This document shows positions 35,681 through 45,179 of a DNA stretch of 64,000 nt, piece by piece. How positions within the stretch are numbered: the first letter of the stretch is position 1; every line of letters starts with the position of its first letter. Location: assembly GCA_030695565.1 (NCBI GenBank), contig JAUYRZ010000083.1, forward strand, positions 32,047-96,046, written 5' to 3'. Both the position numbers and the translations under genes were made by a program. This stretch comes from Archangium sp. Lineage in GTDB: Bacteria; Myxococcota; Myxococcia; Myxococcales; Myxococcaceae. Below the pieces are notes generated by a model that made no database searches, had not been told where the DNA came from, and saw nothing but the letters and a program-made list of their open reading frames with translations.

Positions 35681-36187
35681 TCAGCGCGCGACCCGCTCGA
35701 CCCAACCTTCAGCTGCGGGGAACGCGGTCACCCGCTCGGTGGCAGGCTCGTTCACCGGCTGCGTCCACACGGTGACGTGGAGCGCGGTGCCATCACTCAG
35801 AGTGTGGTGCTCGTCGTCTTCCGGAGGCGCCTTCTCGGGGGCCGCACGGGGATCGGGTTCGATGAAGAGCACCAGCCACCGCAGCCCTTCACGTTCACCC
35901 AGGTAGTTCACGTAGAGGCCCTGCCGGCGCTGCACCCAGCCGTCGGCGAAGATCCCCGCCGGCGCGGGCCAGCGCTTCGTGGTGCCGCGTTCCCGTTCGG
36001 CAGCGCGGAGTTGCGCTCTCAGCTCGCGGTAGAAGCGCTGTTGCTCGACGGTCAGCTCGGAGATGGGCTTCTGCCAGGACGGCGCGGGCTCGGCGGGTTG
36101 CGACTTGAAGCGGCTCACCAGCGTGCCGACGCCGAAGACCGCGAAGGCGACCAGCAGCCAGCTCAACGTCGTGCGGCGGGAATCCAC
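35681..36187 (-). CDS. Hypothetical single-helix membrane-anchored protein
   Basis: This 168-residue protein starts at GTG. One N-terminal helix (about residues 8-24) anchors a soluble, probably periplasmic domain with WQKPISELTVEQQRFYREL and GLYVNYLGEREGLRWLVLFIEPDP. The type is unknown. It lies 18 bases downstream of the LigD-type gene and 16 upstream of the four-helix protein. A role in DNA repair is not implied by its content. Confidence 0.6.
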   Translation of the reverse strand: MDSRRTTLSWLLVAFAVFGVGTLVSRFKSQPAEPAPSWQKPISELTVEQQRFYRELRAQLRAAERERGTTKRWPAPAGIFADGWVQRRQGLYVNYLGEREGLRWLVLFIEPDPRAAPEKAPPEDDEHHTLSDGTALHVTVWTQPVNEPATERVTAFPAAEGWVERVAR

Positions 36188-36205
36188 CAGCGCGATGTAC
36201 CTTGC

Positions 36206-37717
36206 TCAGCTCTCGGTGCGAAGGCGAGTGAGCACCGGCGCGAGCTGGAAGGTGCCTTCCAATACGCCGCTGAACAGATCCCCTCGCGCGTCGAGCCGCG
36301 CGCGAATGGTGCGCAGCGTGAATGACTTCGGATCGAGCGAAGGCGTGACCTCCGCCCAGGTCACCGGCGTCGACACCGGAGCGCCATCGACCGCGCGCAC
36401 TGAGTACGGCAGCACCAGGCTCTTGCCCGCATAGTTCTGCACGCAGTCGAGATACAGCCGCCCGCGCCGTGGGCCGGTCTCGGCGACCAGGCTCACCAGC
36501 TCAGGCTTGAGCCGCGCGACCAGCTTGCACACCCGCTCGGAGAACTCGTGGCACTGCGCCGCGCTGTGGCCGCCTGCGAGCGGCACCAACACGTGCAGCC
36601 CCTTCTGGCCACTCGTCTTCACCAGGCTCGGCACTTCCAACAGCTCGAGCAGCGCCCGCACCGTGTTCGCCACCTCGATGAGCTGCGCCCACGTGGTCGA
36701 GGTGCCGGGATCGAGATCGATGATCGCCCAGTCGGGACACTCGAGGCTGCCCACGCGCGAAGCCCAGCCATGAAAGGTGAGCACCGCCTGATTCACCATC
36801 CATCCGAGCGCGTGCTCGTTCTCCACCAACAAGCGGCGATCGCCTTCGATGCGCACGCTCTTCACGTAGTCGGGTGCGCGTGGGGGAACGCGGTGCTGGT
36901 ACCAGGTGAAGTCGTCGATGCCATCGGGCCAACGCTGACCGACGATGGGCCGCTGCTTCATGTGCGGCAGCAGCACGGGCGCCACCTCGCGGTAGTACGC
37001 GGCGAGATGGTCTTTGGTCAGGCCATCACGCGGGAAGAGCACCTTGTTCGCGTTGGTCACCTTCGGCGCGGCCGACAAGGAGCGGTTCAGCGGCACCGGC
37101 TGGGCGCCCGCGGTGAACACGAGCCCGTCGCGGCAGGGATCATCGAGGCGCCGGGCGATCACGCCGGGCAGACCCATCGCGTGCACCGACTTCAGCACCT
37201 GCTGCAACTCACCTTCGACGCCCTGCGACAGCGTGAGGGTTCGGTGTGCGGTCGAGAGCAGCGACGTGAGCCGTGAGCGCCGTTCACGCAGACTCGTGGT
37301 GAGCGGGCCGTCGAGGTGCAGGCAGTCGGAGATCATGAAGACGAGCGGGCCTCCTTCGCCGGTGAGCACGCGTTGGCGCAGCGCTTCGAAGTCGGGCCGG
37401 CCTTGCGCATCGAGCACGCAGACCGTGCCTTCGAGCACGAGCTCGGTGGCGGAGAGGTCTTTGATGGCCAGCGCGATGGCGGCGCAGGGGCCGGTCCACT
37501 CGCGGAGATCCTCTGCGTAGAGCCCGACCTCTTCGCCTCGGCGTGCCGCGATGAGCCGGTAGCCAGACCAGGCGATCTCCAGCAACCACTCCGCATCGGT
37601 GGGCTGCGCACCCTCACGCGTCTCGAGCGTGCTGAGCCGGTGTTGCGCGGCCAGGCTGCGAGCCGAAGAGCCGGTGATGAAGGGGGCCCGGGCTGCAGGC
37701 CGACGCTTCGCGCGCAT
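36206..37717 (-). CDS. LigD-type polymerase fused to a degenerate ligase domain
   Basis: This 503-residue protein starts at the ATG complementary to 37715-37717. Residues about 1-210 resemble the LigD ATP-dependent ligase adenylation domain, but the lysine motif ExKWDGYR is replaced by E47-I-A49-W-S51-GYR, motif III reads LEGTVC instead of DGE, and motif IV reads PGVIARR instead of EGVVAKR. No OB-fold follows. Residues about 215-500 are a LigD polymerase (primpol) domain with intact DLD 334-336, SGQKGLHV 369-376 and D424 (LYLDCVQN), then PYSVRA and GAPVSTPVTW. It should polymerise but not ligate. No Ku gene is nearby. Confidence 0.88.
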   Translation of the reverse strand: MRAKRRPAARAPFITGSSARSLAAQHRLSTLETREGAQPTDAEWLLEIAWSGYRLIAARRGEEVGLYAEDLREWTGPCAAIALAIKDLSATELVLEGTVCVLDAQGRPDFEALRQRVLTGEGGPLVFMISDCLHLDGPLTTSLRERRSRLTSLLSTAHRTLTLSQGVEGELQQVLKSVHAMGLPGVIARRLDDPCRDGLVFTAGAQPVPLNRSLSAAPKVTNANKVLFPRDGLTKDHLAAYYREVAPVLLPHMKQRPIVGQRWPDGIDDFTWYQHRVPPRAPDYVKSVRIEGDRRLLVENEHALGWMVNQAVLTFHGWASRVGSLECPDWAIIDLDPGTSTTWAQLIEVANTVRALLELLEVPSLVKTSGQKGLHVLVPLAGGHSAAQCHEFSERVCKLVARLKPELVSLVAETGPRRGRLYLDCVQNYAGKSLVLPYSVRAVDGAPVSTPVTWAEVTPSLDPKSFTLRTIRARLDARGDLFSGVLEGTFQLAPVLTRLRTES

Positions 37718-37835
37718 GTGACGAGGGTAGCCTGCTCGTTCGCCAGGCCTCAGTTTTCCACCGTCTCCGGAGAGCAGGTCGCCCCGGTTTGCGAGCGCTT
37801 GGGTGCTGGTCTCCTCGTTGCACAGGATGCGGATC

Positions 37836-39188
37836 ATGAACGTTCGTGAGCTCTTTCGCCGTGCGTTGCAGGTCTCCATCATCGGTCCCGTCGCGCTGGC
37901 GGGCTGCGGGCCTGACACCACCGGCTACACCCCGCTCGCGTGCGACAACTTTCAGATCTCGGTGCGAGGGCTGCAGCCGCCCGTCATCCCCGATGTGGTC
38001 CAGCTGCGCGTGGTCACCAATCGGCAGTTCGATGCCGAGAGCGCGAGGGCGCCGGTGACGGTGAACAGCGACGGTGCTGCGTGCGCCACGGCGACGGATG
38101 TGAACGCCTGCCAGAGCAGCTTCACCGCGCTCTCCCCGATGAGCGGCTTCGCGTCGGCCTGCCTTCAGATTTGTCAGGACTACCACCTGGCCACCACGCG
38201 CGGAGATGAGGTCAAGGCGATCGCCAGTCTGGAGGAACTCAAGGCGTTCCTCGGGCCCATCGACACGCCCCAGGAGGCCCTCTTCATCGCCTTCGCCCAG
38301 GGCTACAACCTCAGCTGCGAACAGCCTGATCGCGGCAGCGCGAAGAGCGTGGGCACCGGCTGGGAAGTCATCGGCACCAGGGGCATCGCGTGTGGTGCAG
38401 GCACCGCGGTCACCCGGCATTTTCTCTCGGTGACGCGGGAAGGAGAACTCACCGAAACGCGGGCGGAGATCATCGAGCGCGGGGCTGCGAACTGCGCCAT
38501 CGGCAGGCGGCCTCCGGGGCTCTCGTCGAGTGGCACGACCGATTGCGCGTTCGCGCTGGGCCGGTTCTTCGCGGAGGCCGCGCACCTCGAGGCCGCTTCA
38601 GTCCCCGCGTTCGAGCGGTTGAGTCTGGAGCTCGCTTTTCACGGCGCACCGAAGGCACTGCGCGAGGCGATGTTGAGCGCGGCGCTGGAGGAGCTCGAGC
38701 ACACCCGCATCACCGCCGAGCTCGCGCGTGGTTTTGGCGCTCAGCCTGTCGCTCCAGAGCTTCAGGAGCAGCCGCTGCGTTCGTTGCGAGCGCTGGCGAT
38801 CGACAACGCCGCGGAAGGCTGTGTGCGGGAGACGTTCGGAGCGTTGGTCGCGCAGTACCAGGCGCTGCACGCCGAAGACCCGCGCATCCGGAAGGCGATG
38901 ATTGGCATCGCGGAGGACGAGACGCGGCATGCGGAGCTCTCGTGGGAGCTGGATCGGTGGGTGCTCGGTCAGCTCGATGCGGATGATCAATCGGCGGTGC
39001 ACGAGGCGCGTGCTCGCGCGGTCGAGAAGCTCCGGCAGGAGCTCGAGGCGCCGGTCGAAGCCATTCTGGTTCGTGAAGCGGGCCTCCCGACGGCGGAGAT
39101 CGCGCAGCGACTGCTCTCCACAGTCTCCCTCTCCCTTCGGGTCCCGAACACGGTCATCGCCACCAACATCACCGCACTGTCTCGGTGA
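37836..39188 (+). CDS. Ferritin-like domain lipoprotein
   Basis: This 450-residue protein starts at the ATG following AGGA, with a lipobox LAGC near residue 23. The N-terminal half (about 25-230) is of unknown type with several cysteines. The C-terminal half (about 235-420) has the ferritin-like four-helix pattern with candidate metal ligands in HLEAASVPAFERL, EELEHTRITAE, AEGCVRETFGAL and EDETRHAELSWEL, i.e. two ExxH pairs and two lone glutamates. It could bind two metal ions on the periplasmic side. The link between an exported anchor and a ferritin-like domain is uncommon. Confidence 0.78.
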   Translation: MNVRELFRRALQVSIIGPVALAGCGPDTTGYTPLACDNFQISVRGLQPPVIPDVVQLRVVTNRQFDAESARAPVTVNSDGAACATATDVNACQSSFTALSPMSGFASACLQICQDYHLATTRGDEVKAIASLEELKAFLGPIDTPQEALFIAFAQGYNLSCEQPDRGSAKSVGTGWEVIGTRGIACGAGTAVTRHFLSVTREGELTETRAEIIERGAANCAIGRRPPGLSSSGTTDCAFALGRFFAEAAHLEAASVPAFERLSLELAFHGAPKALREAMLSAALEELEHTRITAELARGFGAQPVAPELQEQPLRSLRALAIDNAAEGCVRETFGALVAQYQALHAEDPRIRKAMIGIAEDETRHAELSWELDRWVLGQLDADDQSAVHEARARAVEKLRQELEAPVEAILVREAGLPTAEIAQRLLSTVSLSLRVPNTVIATNITALSR

Positions 39189-39235
39189 CCCGAACGCTCT
39201 GCACCCGGCTCACCCCAGCACGACCCCGACCAGAA

Positions 39236-39928
39236 TCACGCGGCGAGCAGCTGCTGCAGCGCGCCCCAGCCCCACCAGGCGCCGATGCCCGTCGAGACGA
39301 AGCCGGTGAAGAGCAGCAGCCCCGCAGCCAGCCGCGGTGAACGCGCGAGCTTCATCAGCGGAACACCCGCGAGCCCGGTGAGCAACGACATGCCCACCAC
39401 GCTGCCCGCCCCGAACAGCACGATGTAGCTCAGCCGCGCCGAGGTGGTCGGCAGCTCAGCGAGCACCAGCGCCGTCAGCGCACCACTGCCCGCAAGCCCA
39501 TGCATCAGCCCGATGAGCAGCGGCCGGGTGGCCAACGTCCACCGGCTCACGTGAAGGTGTTCAGACGGCGCCGCGTGCGTGTGGGTCAAACCGCCGTGCG
39601 CGTGCGTGTGCTCCGACCCCGCGCGGCCTTCTGCCACGGCGCGCACCATCGCTCGCACGCCCAGCGCGGTGATCATCAGCGCCACCAGCAGCTCGAACGT
39701 AAACCCCAGCCGCGGCGGCATCTGCGCACCCAGCACGGCCAGGGAGCCGCCGACCAGGAGCAGCGACAGGGTGTGACCCAGCCCCCAGAAGACGCCCAGG
39801 CGGAGGCTGGCCTCGAGGCCTCCCCGTTCTTCGCTGGCCAGGGCTGAAACGGCAGCAAGGTGATCCGGCTCGAGGGCATGGCGCATGCCGAGCGAGAGTC
39901 CGACCAGGCTGGGCAGCAGAGCAGTCAC
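39236..39928 (-). CDS. Nickel/cobalt-type transporter (UreH/HupE-like membrane protein)
   Basis: This is a membrane protein of about 230 residues with six or so helices. The first helix carries HALEPDH, the HX4DH metal-selectivity motif of the NiCoT superfamily, and a His-rich loop (HTHAHGGLTHTHAAPSEHLH) lies in the middle, as in many nickel or cobalt transporters and UreH-like proteins. GTG 39928 places the start a few residues before the first helix; a GTG at 39976 or one at 40045 are alternatives. The substrate metal is not proven. It is divergent from hemF. Confidence 0.78.
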   Translation of the reverse strand: MTALLPSLVGLSLGMRHALEPDHLAAVSALASEERGGLEASLRLGVFWGLGHTLSLLLVGGSLAVLGAQMPPRLGFTFELLVALMITALGVRAMVRAVAEGRAGSEHTHAHGGLTHTHAAPSEHLHVSRWTLATRPLLIGLMHGLAGSGALTALVLAELPTTSARLSYIVLFGAGSVVGMSLLTGLAGVPLMKLARSPRLAAGLLLFTGFVSTGIGAWWGWGALQQLLAA

Positions 39929-39998
39929 CAGGTGGCCATAGCCGAGGAGTTCGGGGATGGCGAGAGGTGCGGGCACTTCTCGCTGTAGCCTGCGATCC

Positions 39999-40979
<981 letters not shown>

Positions 40980-41033
40980 CGGCCCCGCTCTCCCCGCTTC
41001 GCAGGGCGAGGGAGACAGGGTAAGCGCTGCCGC

Positions 41034-41972
41034 ATGTCGCGCGTCGTCATCGCCGGAGCGGGTGCCATCGGTAAGGCCCTCGCGCAGAAGCTCGCAGCGA
41101 CCCACGATGTCCGCGCCGTGCGCCAGTCGAGCGAGCTGCCGCCCTCCACGGATCGCCTCAGCTGGTACCAGGCCGACCTCACCACCCTGCACGGCGCCGA
41201 GGTCGCGCTGACCGGTGCTCACACCGTGGTGGTGCTGGCCCAGGCCCGCCGCGCGCCCGCCCGTCTCCAGCGTGCCTCACTCGAAGATCTCGATCGACTG
41301 CTGGGTGACTCCATCGCGCGCGCCGCCAGGCTGGTCGGCGCGAAACACCTGGTCCTCTTCGCGAACGGCGAGACCGACGTGCGCCTGCCTCTGCTCGAGA
41401 AGGGCGGTGTCCCACTCTCCGTGCTGCGCGGCGGCTTTCCCGACCCCGTCGAGCTGCTCGCCGGCATCGTGACTTCAGGCGCCGGTGCGGGCCACGCGAA
41501 CACCCCCGCATGGTCGGGCGTCACGCCCGAAGCACGCCCCCCTTCCATCCCGACCTGCTCCATTCAGCGCTACGCCCACCCCGCGGGTTGGGCCGCGCTC
41601 GACGTCGCCCGCGCGTATTTCAAGTGGCTGCCCTCCGACGTGCCGCTGGTGAAGACCACCGAACATGCCGGCGTGTTCAGCATCTACGTCGCAGGCATGC
41701 GCGCGCTGGTGCTCCGGCTGATTCCCGGCCGCTCGACCACCGACTGCGCCTGGCTCGCGGTGGCCGATGGTTCGATGAACGGTGAAGGCACCGCGGAGAG
41801 CCGCTTCGAGTTCCGCACCTTGCTCGACGGCGTCACCACCCTGGCCGCGCTCGTGGGGTACCAGCCTTCTCTGCCATGGCCGGTCTATCGCTTCACCCAG
41901 TCCGTGCTGCACGAGCGCGTGATGCGCCGCTTCGGCCTCTGGCTCGCTGATCAAAAAGGTCCCCCGACGTGA
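41034..41972 (+). CDS. NAD(P)-binding epimerase/dehydratase-like protein
   Basis: This 312-residue protein begins with a Rossmann nucleotide-binding motif (VVIAGAGAIGKALAQKL) and follows the atypical short-chain dehydrogenase/epimerase pattern (ADLTTLHGAEVALTGAHTVVVLAQA). The catalytic YxxxK motif of classical SDRs is not evident, so it may be a reductase-like or regulatory member. It overlaps the MOSC gene by 4 bases (GTGA). A palindromic CTCTCCCC-type element lies in the 54-base gap upstream. Confidence 0.72.
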   Translation: MSRVVIAGAGAIGKALAQKLAATHDVRAVRQSSELPPSTDRLSWYQADLTTLHGAEVALTGAHTVVVLAQARRAPARLQRASLEDLDRLLGDSIARAARLVGAKHLVLFANGETDVRLPLLEKGGVPLSVLRGGFPDPVELLAGIVTSGAGAGHANTPAWSGVTPEARPPSIPTCSIQRYAHPAGWAALDVARAYFKWLPSDVPLVKTTEHAGVFSIYVAGMRALVLRLIPGRSTTDCAWLAVADGSMNGEGTAESRFEFRTLLDGVTTLAALVGYQPSLPWPVYRFTQSVLHERVMRRFGLWLADQKGPPT

Positions 41973-42760
41973 AGCTGCTTTCGGCCGCGCTCTATCCGGT
42001 GAAGTCGATGCGCGCGGTGAAGGTCTCCGCGCTCACGCTGGATGAAAAGGGCGTGGTCGGTGATCGCCGGTGGATGGTGGTCGACGCAGAGAATCGTTTC
42101 GTCACGCAGCGCTCCGCCCCCGGCATGGCGCGCTTTCAGCCCGAGTTGCTCGAGGGGGGGCTGCGCATCGATGACGGCGCTGCTCGCCTCGACGTCGAAC
42201 TTCCCCGCCTCGAAGGCCCGCGACGCACGGTGACCTTGTGGCGCGACACCTTCGCCACGCTCGACGCCGGTGACGAAGCGGCCGCGTGGCTCGGAGCGCG
42301 CCTGGGTTTTGCCTGCCGCCTGGTGGCCTTCGCCTCCGACGTGCGCCGCGAAGTCGACGTCACCTGGGCGAAGGACGCGCAGACGACCTTCACCGACGCC
42401 TACCCGCTGTTGATCGTGAACGAAGCTTCGCTCGACACGCTCAACGCGAAGCTGCCCGCCGCGCTTCCGATGGATCGTTTTCGCCCCAACCTGGTGGTCC
42501 GCGCTTCAGCGCCCTGGGTGGAAGATGGATGGACACGTGTCGAAGTCGATGGCCTGCCCCTCGACGCGGTCAAGCCGTGCGCCCGCTGCGTGACCATCAC
42601 CACTGATCAATTCACCGGTGAGAAGCCGCAAGGTTCATTGCCCCTCACCGTGTTGACCGGGCTCAACTCCCTGCCTGGCATGGGCGCCCTCTTCGGCATG
42701 AACCTGGTGCACCGCGCGCACGGCACCTTGAGGGTGGGCGCGCAGGTCGCAGTGAACTAG
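41969..42760 (+). CDS. MOSC-domain protein (molybdenum cofactor sulfurase-like)
   Basis: This 263-residue protein has the MOSC N-terminal beta-barrel start (LSAALYPVKSMRAVKV, GVVGDRRWMVVD) and a C-terminal MOSC domain with LIVNEASLDTLNAKLP, DRFRPNLVV and KPCARCVTITTDQFTGEK, whose first Cys is a likely molybdenum-cofactor ligand, as in YcbX. Such proteins reduce N-hydroxylated compounds or carry sulfurated cofactor. Starts at GTG coupled to the upstream gene. No cofactor-binding partner such as a ferredoxin domain is fused here. Confidence 0.87.
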   Translation: MKLLSAALYPVKSMRAVKVSALTLDEKGVVGDRRWMVVDAENRFVTQRSAPGMARFQPELLEGGLRIDDGAARLDVELPRLEGPRRTVTLWRDTFATLDAGDEAAAWLGARLGFACRLVAFASDVRREVDVTWAKDAQTTFTDAYPLLIVNEASLDTLNAKLPAALPMDRFRPNLVVRASAPWVEDGWTRVEVDGLPLDAVKPCARCVTITTDQFTGEKPQGSLPLTVLTGLNSLPGMGALFGMNLVHRAHGTLRVGAQVAVN

Positions 42761-42771
42761 AGATCCGCGCC

Positions 42772-43116
42772 ATGTCCGACTGCCTCTTTTGCCGAATCGT
42801 CGCAGGTCAGATCCCCGCCAGGAAGGTGCATGAAGACGCGCTGTGTGTCGGCTTCCTCGACATCAACCCGCAGGCGCCGCACCACGCCTTGTTCATTCCC
42901 AGGCGGCACATCGCCACGCTCAACGACGCGACGCCGGAAGATCGCGAGCTGCTCGGCCACCTCAGCATCACCGCGGCGAAGTACGCGCGCGAGCTGGGCA
43001 TCTCGGACACAGGGTATCGCCTGGTGTGGAACACGAACTCCGCGGCAGGGCAGACGGTGTTCCACATTCATCTGCACCTGCTGGGTGGCCGTCAGCTGAC
43101 CTGGCCGCCGGGCTGA
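42772..43116 (+). CDS. HIT-family nucleotide hydrolase (HINT-like)
   Basis: This 114-residue protein has the whole HINT layout: CLFCRIVAGQIPARKV with the CxxC pair (C4, C7), then FLDINPQAPHHALFIPRRH, and the histidine triad H98-x-H100-x-H102 (FHIHLHLLGG) that performs catalysis. It ends WPPG, as is usual for HINT. HINT enzymes hydrolyse AMP-lysine or other nucleoside phosphoramidates in the cytoplasm. It lies 11 bases after the MOSC gene. Confidence 0.93.
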   Translation: MSDCLFCRIVAGQIPARKVHEDALCVGFLDINPQAPHHALFIPRRHIATLNDATPEDRELLGHLSITAAKYARELGISDTGYRLVWNTNSAAGQTVFHIHLHLLGGRQLTWPPG

Positions 43117-43171
43117 GTTCTTCCTTCGGAAAAGTAGAACCCGGGCGTCGGGCCTGCGACGCTCCGCGCCC

Positions 43172-44005
43172 ATGGCCCATCTCGAGCTGACCCCCAAGAA
43201 GGACGTCTCCAGCTTCCGGAAGATGGCGATCGGCACCTGGCAGACCGCCTACGACCCCACCGTCTACGGGACCATGCGGATCCGCATGGAGAAGTCGCTC
43301 GCGTACATCGAGAAGTTTCGCGAGGTGCACGGCGTTCGCCTCACGGTGACGCACCTGGTGGCCAAGGCGGTGGCAGAAGGTCTCAAACGGTGCCCTGACG
43401 CCAACGCGATCTTGCGCTTCAACAAGATCTACCTGCGCGACAAGGTCACGCTGTCGGTGCTGGTGGTGCAGGCTGATCAGGGCGACGGCAAGGTCGACCT
43501 CACCGCCGCGCGCATCGAAGACGCCGACAAGAAGTCGCTCAAGGTGCTCGCGGCCGAGATGCAGGAGACCATCGACAAGGTCAGAAACCGCAAGGATCTC
43601 GCCCTCGAGAAGGGCAAAGGAACCATCGGCCTCATCCCCTTCATGTGGATGAACATGTTCCTCAAGCTGCTCGGCTTCCTCATGTACACGCTCAACCTCG
43701 ATCTCTCGGGCTTCGGCATGCCCAAAGACGCGTTCGGCGGCGTGACCATCACCAACGTCGGTAGCCTCGGCCTCGACATCGCGTACGTGCCGCTGGTGCC
43801 GTACACCAACACGCCCATCTTCATCGCGCCTGGCGCCGTGCTCGACATGCCGGTGGTGGAAGACGGCAAGGTGATCCCCGGCAAGGTGATGAGCCTCAAC
43901 GCCAGCTTCGATCACCGCTTCATCGACGGCTTCCACGCCGGCATCCTCGCCAAGACGGTGAAGGAGATGATGGAGAACCCCTTCGAGAAGTTCGATCCCG
44001 TCTGA
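43172..44005 (+). CDS. 2-oxo acid dehydrogenase E2-type acyltransferase, catalytic domain only
   Basis: This 277-residue protein corresponds to the catalytic domain of dihydrolipoamide acyltransferases. It has RKMAIGTWQTAYDPTVYGT at the start of the core, ITNVGSLGLDIAYVPLVP in the middle and the active site H248-RFID-G as HxxxDG. The lipoyl and E1/E3-binding domains of normal E2 are absent, and no E1 or E3 genes lie nearby. It may transfer acyl groups from CoA to another carrier or substrate. Two alternatives are a moonlighting acetyltransferase or a truncated relic; the intact active site argues against a relic. Confidence 0.85.
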   Translation: MAHLELTPKKDVSSFRKMAIGTWQTAYDPTVYGTMRIRMEKSLAYIEKFREVHGVRLTVTHLVAKAVAEGLKRCPDANAILRFNKIYLRDKVTLSVLVVQADQGDGKVDLTAARIEDADKKSLKVLAAEMQETIDKVRNRKDLALEKGKGTIGLIPFMWMNMFLKLLGFLMYTLNLDLSGFGMPKDAFGGVTITNVGSLGLDIAYVPLVPYTNTPIFIAPGAVLDMPVVEDGKVIPGKVMSLNASFDHRFIDGFHAGILAKTVKEMMENPFEKFDPV

Positions 44006-44020
44006 CCGGAGACCACGCCC

Positions 44021-44503
44021 ATGACGCCCAACGCAGAATCACCGATGCAGCAGCCGAGCTGGTTCTCCCGCAACTGGAAGTGGTTGCTGCCGGTCGGTTG
44101 CCTGGTGCCGCTGATGTGCTGCGGCGTGTTTGGCGTGGGCACCTACGCGGCGGTCAGCGCGGTGATCCAGAACAGCGGCGCTTATGCCGGTGCGATTCGC
44201 GAGGTGAACGCGAACCCCGAAGTCGCCGACACCCTGGGCGCGCCGGTGAAGCCGGGTTTCGGCATGAGCGGCTCGGTGAAGGAGAACAACGCCAGCGGCT
44301 CGGCTGATTTCACGGTGCCCCTCACCGGCAGCAAGGGTGAAGGCTCGATGCACGTGGTCGCTCGACGCGAGAACGGCCAGTGGAGCTACAGCACCATCAC
44401 CGTGACTGCGGGCGGCAAGACGATCGACGTGCTCGAGAGCGCGCAGCCGCAAGACCTGCCCGACGAAAAGCTTGAAGAGCCGGCCGAACCCGACGGAGAC
44501 TGA
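44021..44503 (+). CDS. Coa1-like cytochrome oxidase assembly factor
   Basis: This 160-residue protein has one transmembrane helix (about 24-46, LLPVGCLVPLMCCGVFGVGTY, broken by the cysteines) and a soluble domain with VIQNSGAYAGAIREVNANPEV and LGAPVKPGFGMSGSV. This pattern matches the Coa1/DUF1783 family, known in mitochondria for assembling cytochrome oxidase and in bacteria as a small anchored protein. Its acidic tail (PDEKLEEPAEPDGD) is of unknown use. The match is by eye. It lies 15 bases after the acyltransferase gene. Confidence 0.68.
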   Translation: MTPNAESPMQQPSWFSRNWKWLLPVGCLVPLMCCGVFGVGTYAAVSAVIQNSGAYAGAIREVNANPEVADTLGAPVKPGFGMSGSVKENNASGSADFTVPLTGSKGEGSMHVVARRENGQWSYSTITVTAGGKTIDVLESAQPQDLPDEKLEEPAEPDGD

Positions 44504-45163
44504 TCAGCGTCGCAGTCGCCAGAAGAACGCGAGCGCGCCTGCTCCCAGCGCGAACGCAGGCAGCAGCAGGGCGTAAGCACGCAACACGGGGAACGCCATC
44601 GCGCCCAGGAAGCCGCCGAGAAGGAAGCCGCCGAAGAGCAGGCCCAGCAGCTTCACCTTGCCCCACTCGATGGGCTCCCCGCGGATCGCGTGACCGAAGT
44701 GCACGCCCAGATCCGTCACGATGCCGGTCATGTGCGTCGTGCGCACCACCGCGCTGCTGTACGAGGTGGCCAGCGCGTTCTGCAGACCCGCGGCCACGGC
44801 GGCCAGAGAGGCGCCCCAACTGGCGCCGATGATCAGCAGGCCCGCCGCGGCCGCGAGCAGGGCTGACTCCACCAGCATCGCCACGCCGTACGGCCGGCCG
44901 CGCTCCGCCAGCTCCGAGCGGCGAATGATGATCCCCGAGACGAGCGCACCCAGGAAAAACCAGAGCACCAACGCCGCCGCGCGCCCTGCGTCACCGACGC
45001 GGCCGCCGGCCAGCTCGATGCCGGCCCGGGTCACCTGGCCGGTGAGATGCGTCAGCCCGTGTTCGTGCACCTGCAGGAAGCCCGTCGCGTTGATGTAGCC
45101 CGCGTTGAGCGCGAGGAACGACCCACCAAAGGAGATCCACGCGGGGGTGTGTCTCCACGACAT
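44504..45163 (-). CDS. YoaK-like (DUF1275) membrane protein
   Basis: This 219-residue membrane protein has five or six helices and the DUF1275 features LNAGYINATGFLQVHEHGLTHLTGQV and TTHMTGIVTDLG (each is a short part of the family's NAGxxxAxxxxxxxxxxxHxTGN motif). Family members are annotated as putative transporters of unknown substrate. The ATG is preceded by GAGGAG on the minus strand. It converges with the Coa1-like gene with no gap between the stops. Confidence 0.85.
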   Translation of the reverse strand: MSWRHTPAWISFGGSFLALNAGYINATGFLQVHEHGLTHLTGQVTRAGIELAGGRVGDAGRAAALVLWFFLGALVSGIIIRRSELAERGRPYGVAMLVESALLAAAAGLLIIGASWGASLAAVAAGLQNALATSYSSAVVRTTHMTGIVTDLGVHFGHAIRGEPIEWGKVKLLGLLFGGFLLGGFLGAMAFPVLRAYALLLPAFALGAGALAFFWRLRR

Positions 45164-45179
45164 GGGTTCTCCTCAGCGC

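Noticed and set aside
36206..37717. Active bifunctional NHEJ ligase D
   Set aside because: The ligase lysine and two further motifs are altered and the OB fold is absent, so only polymerase function is supported.
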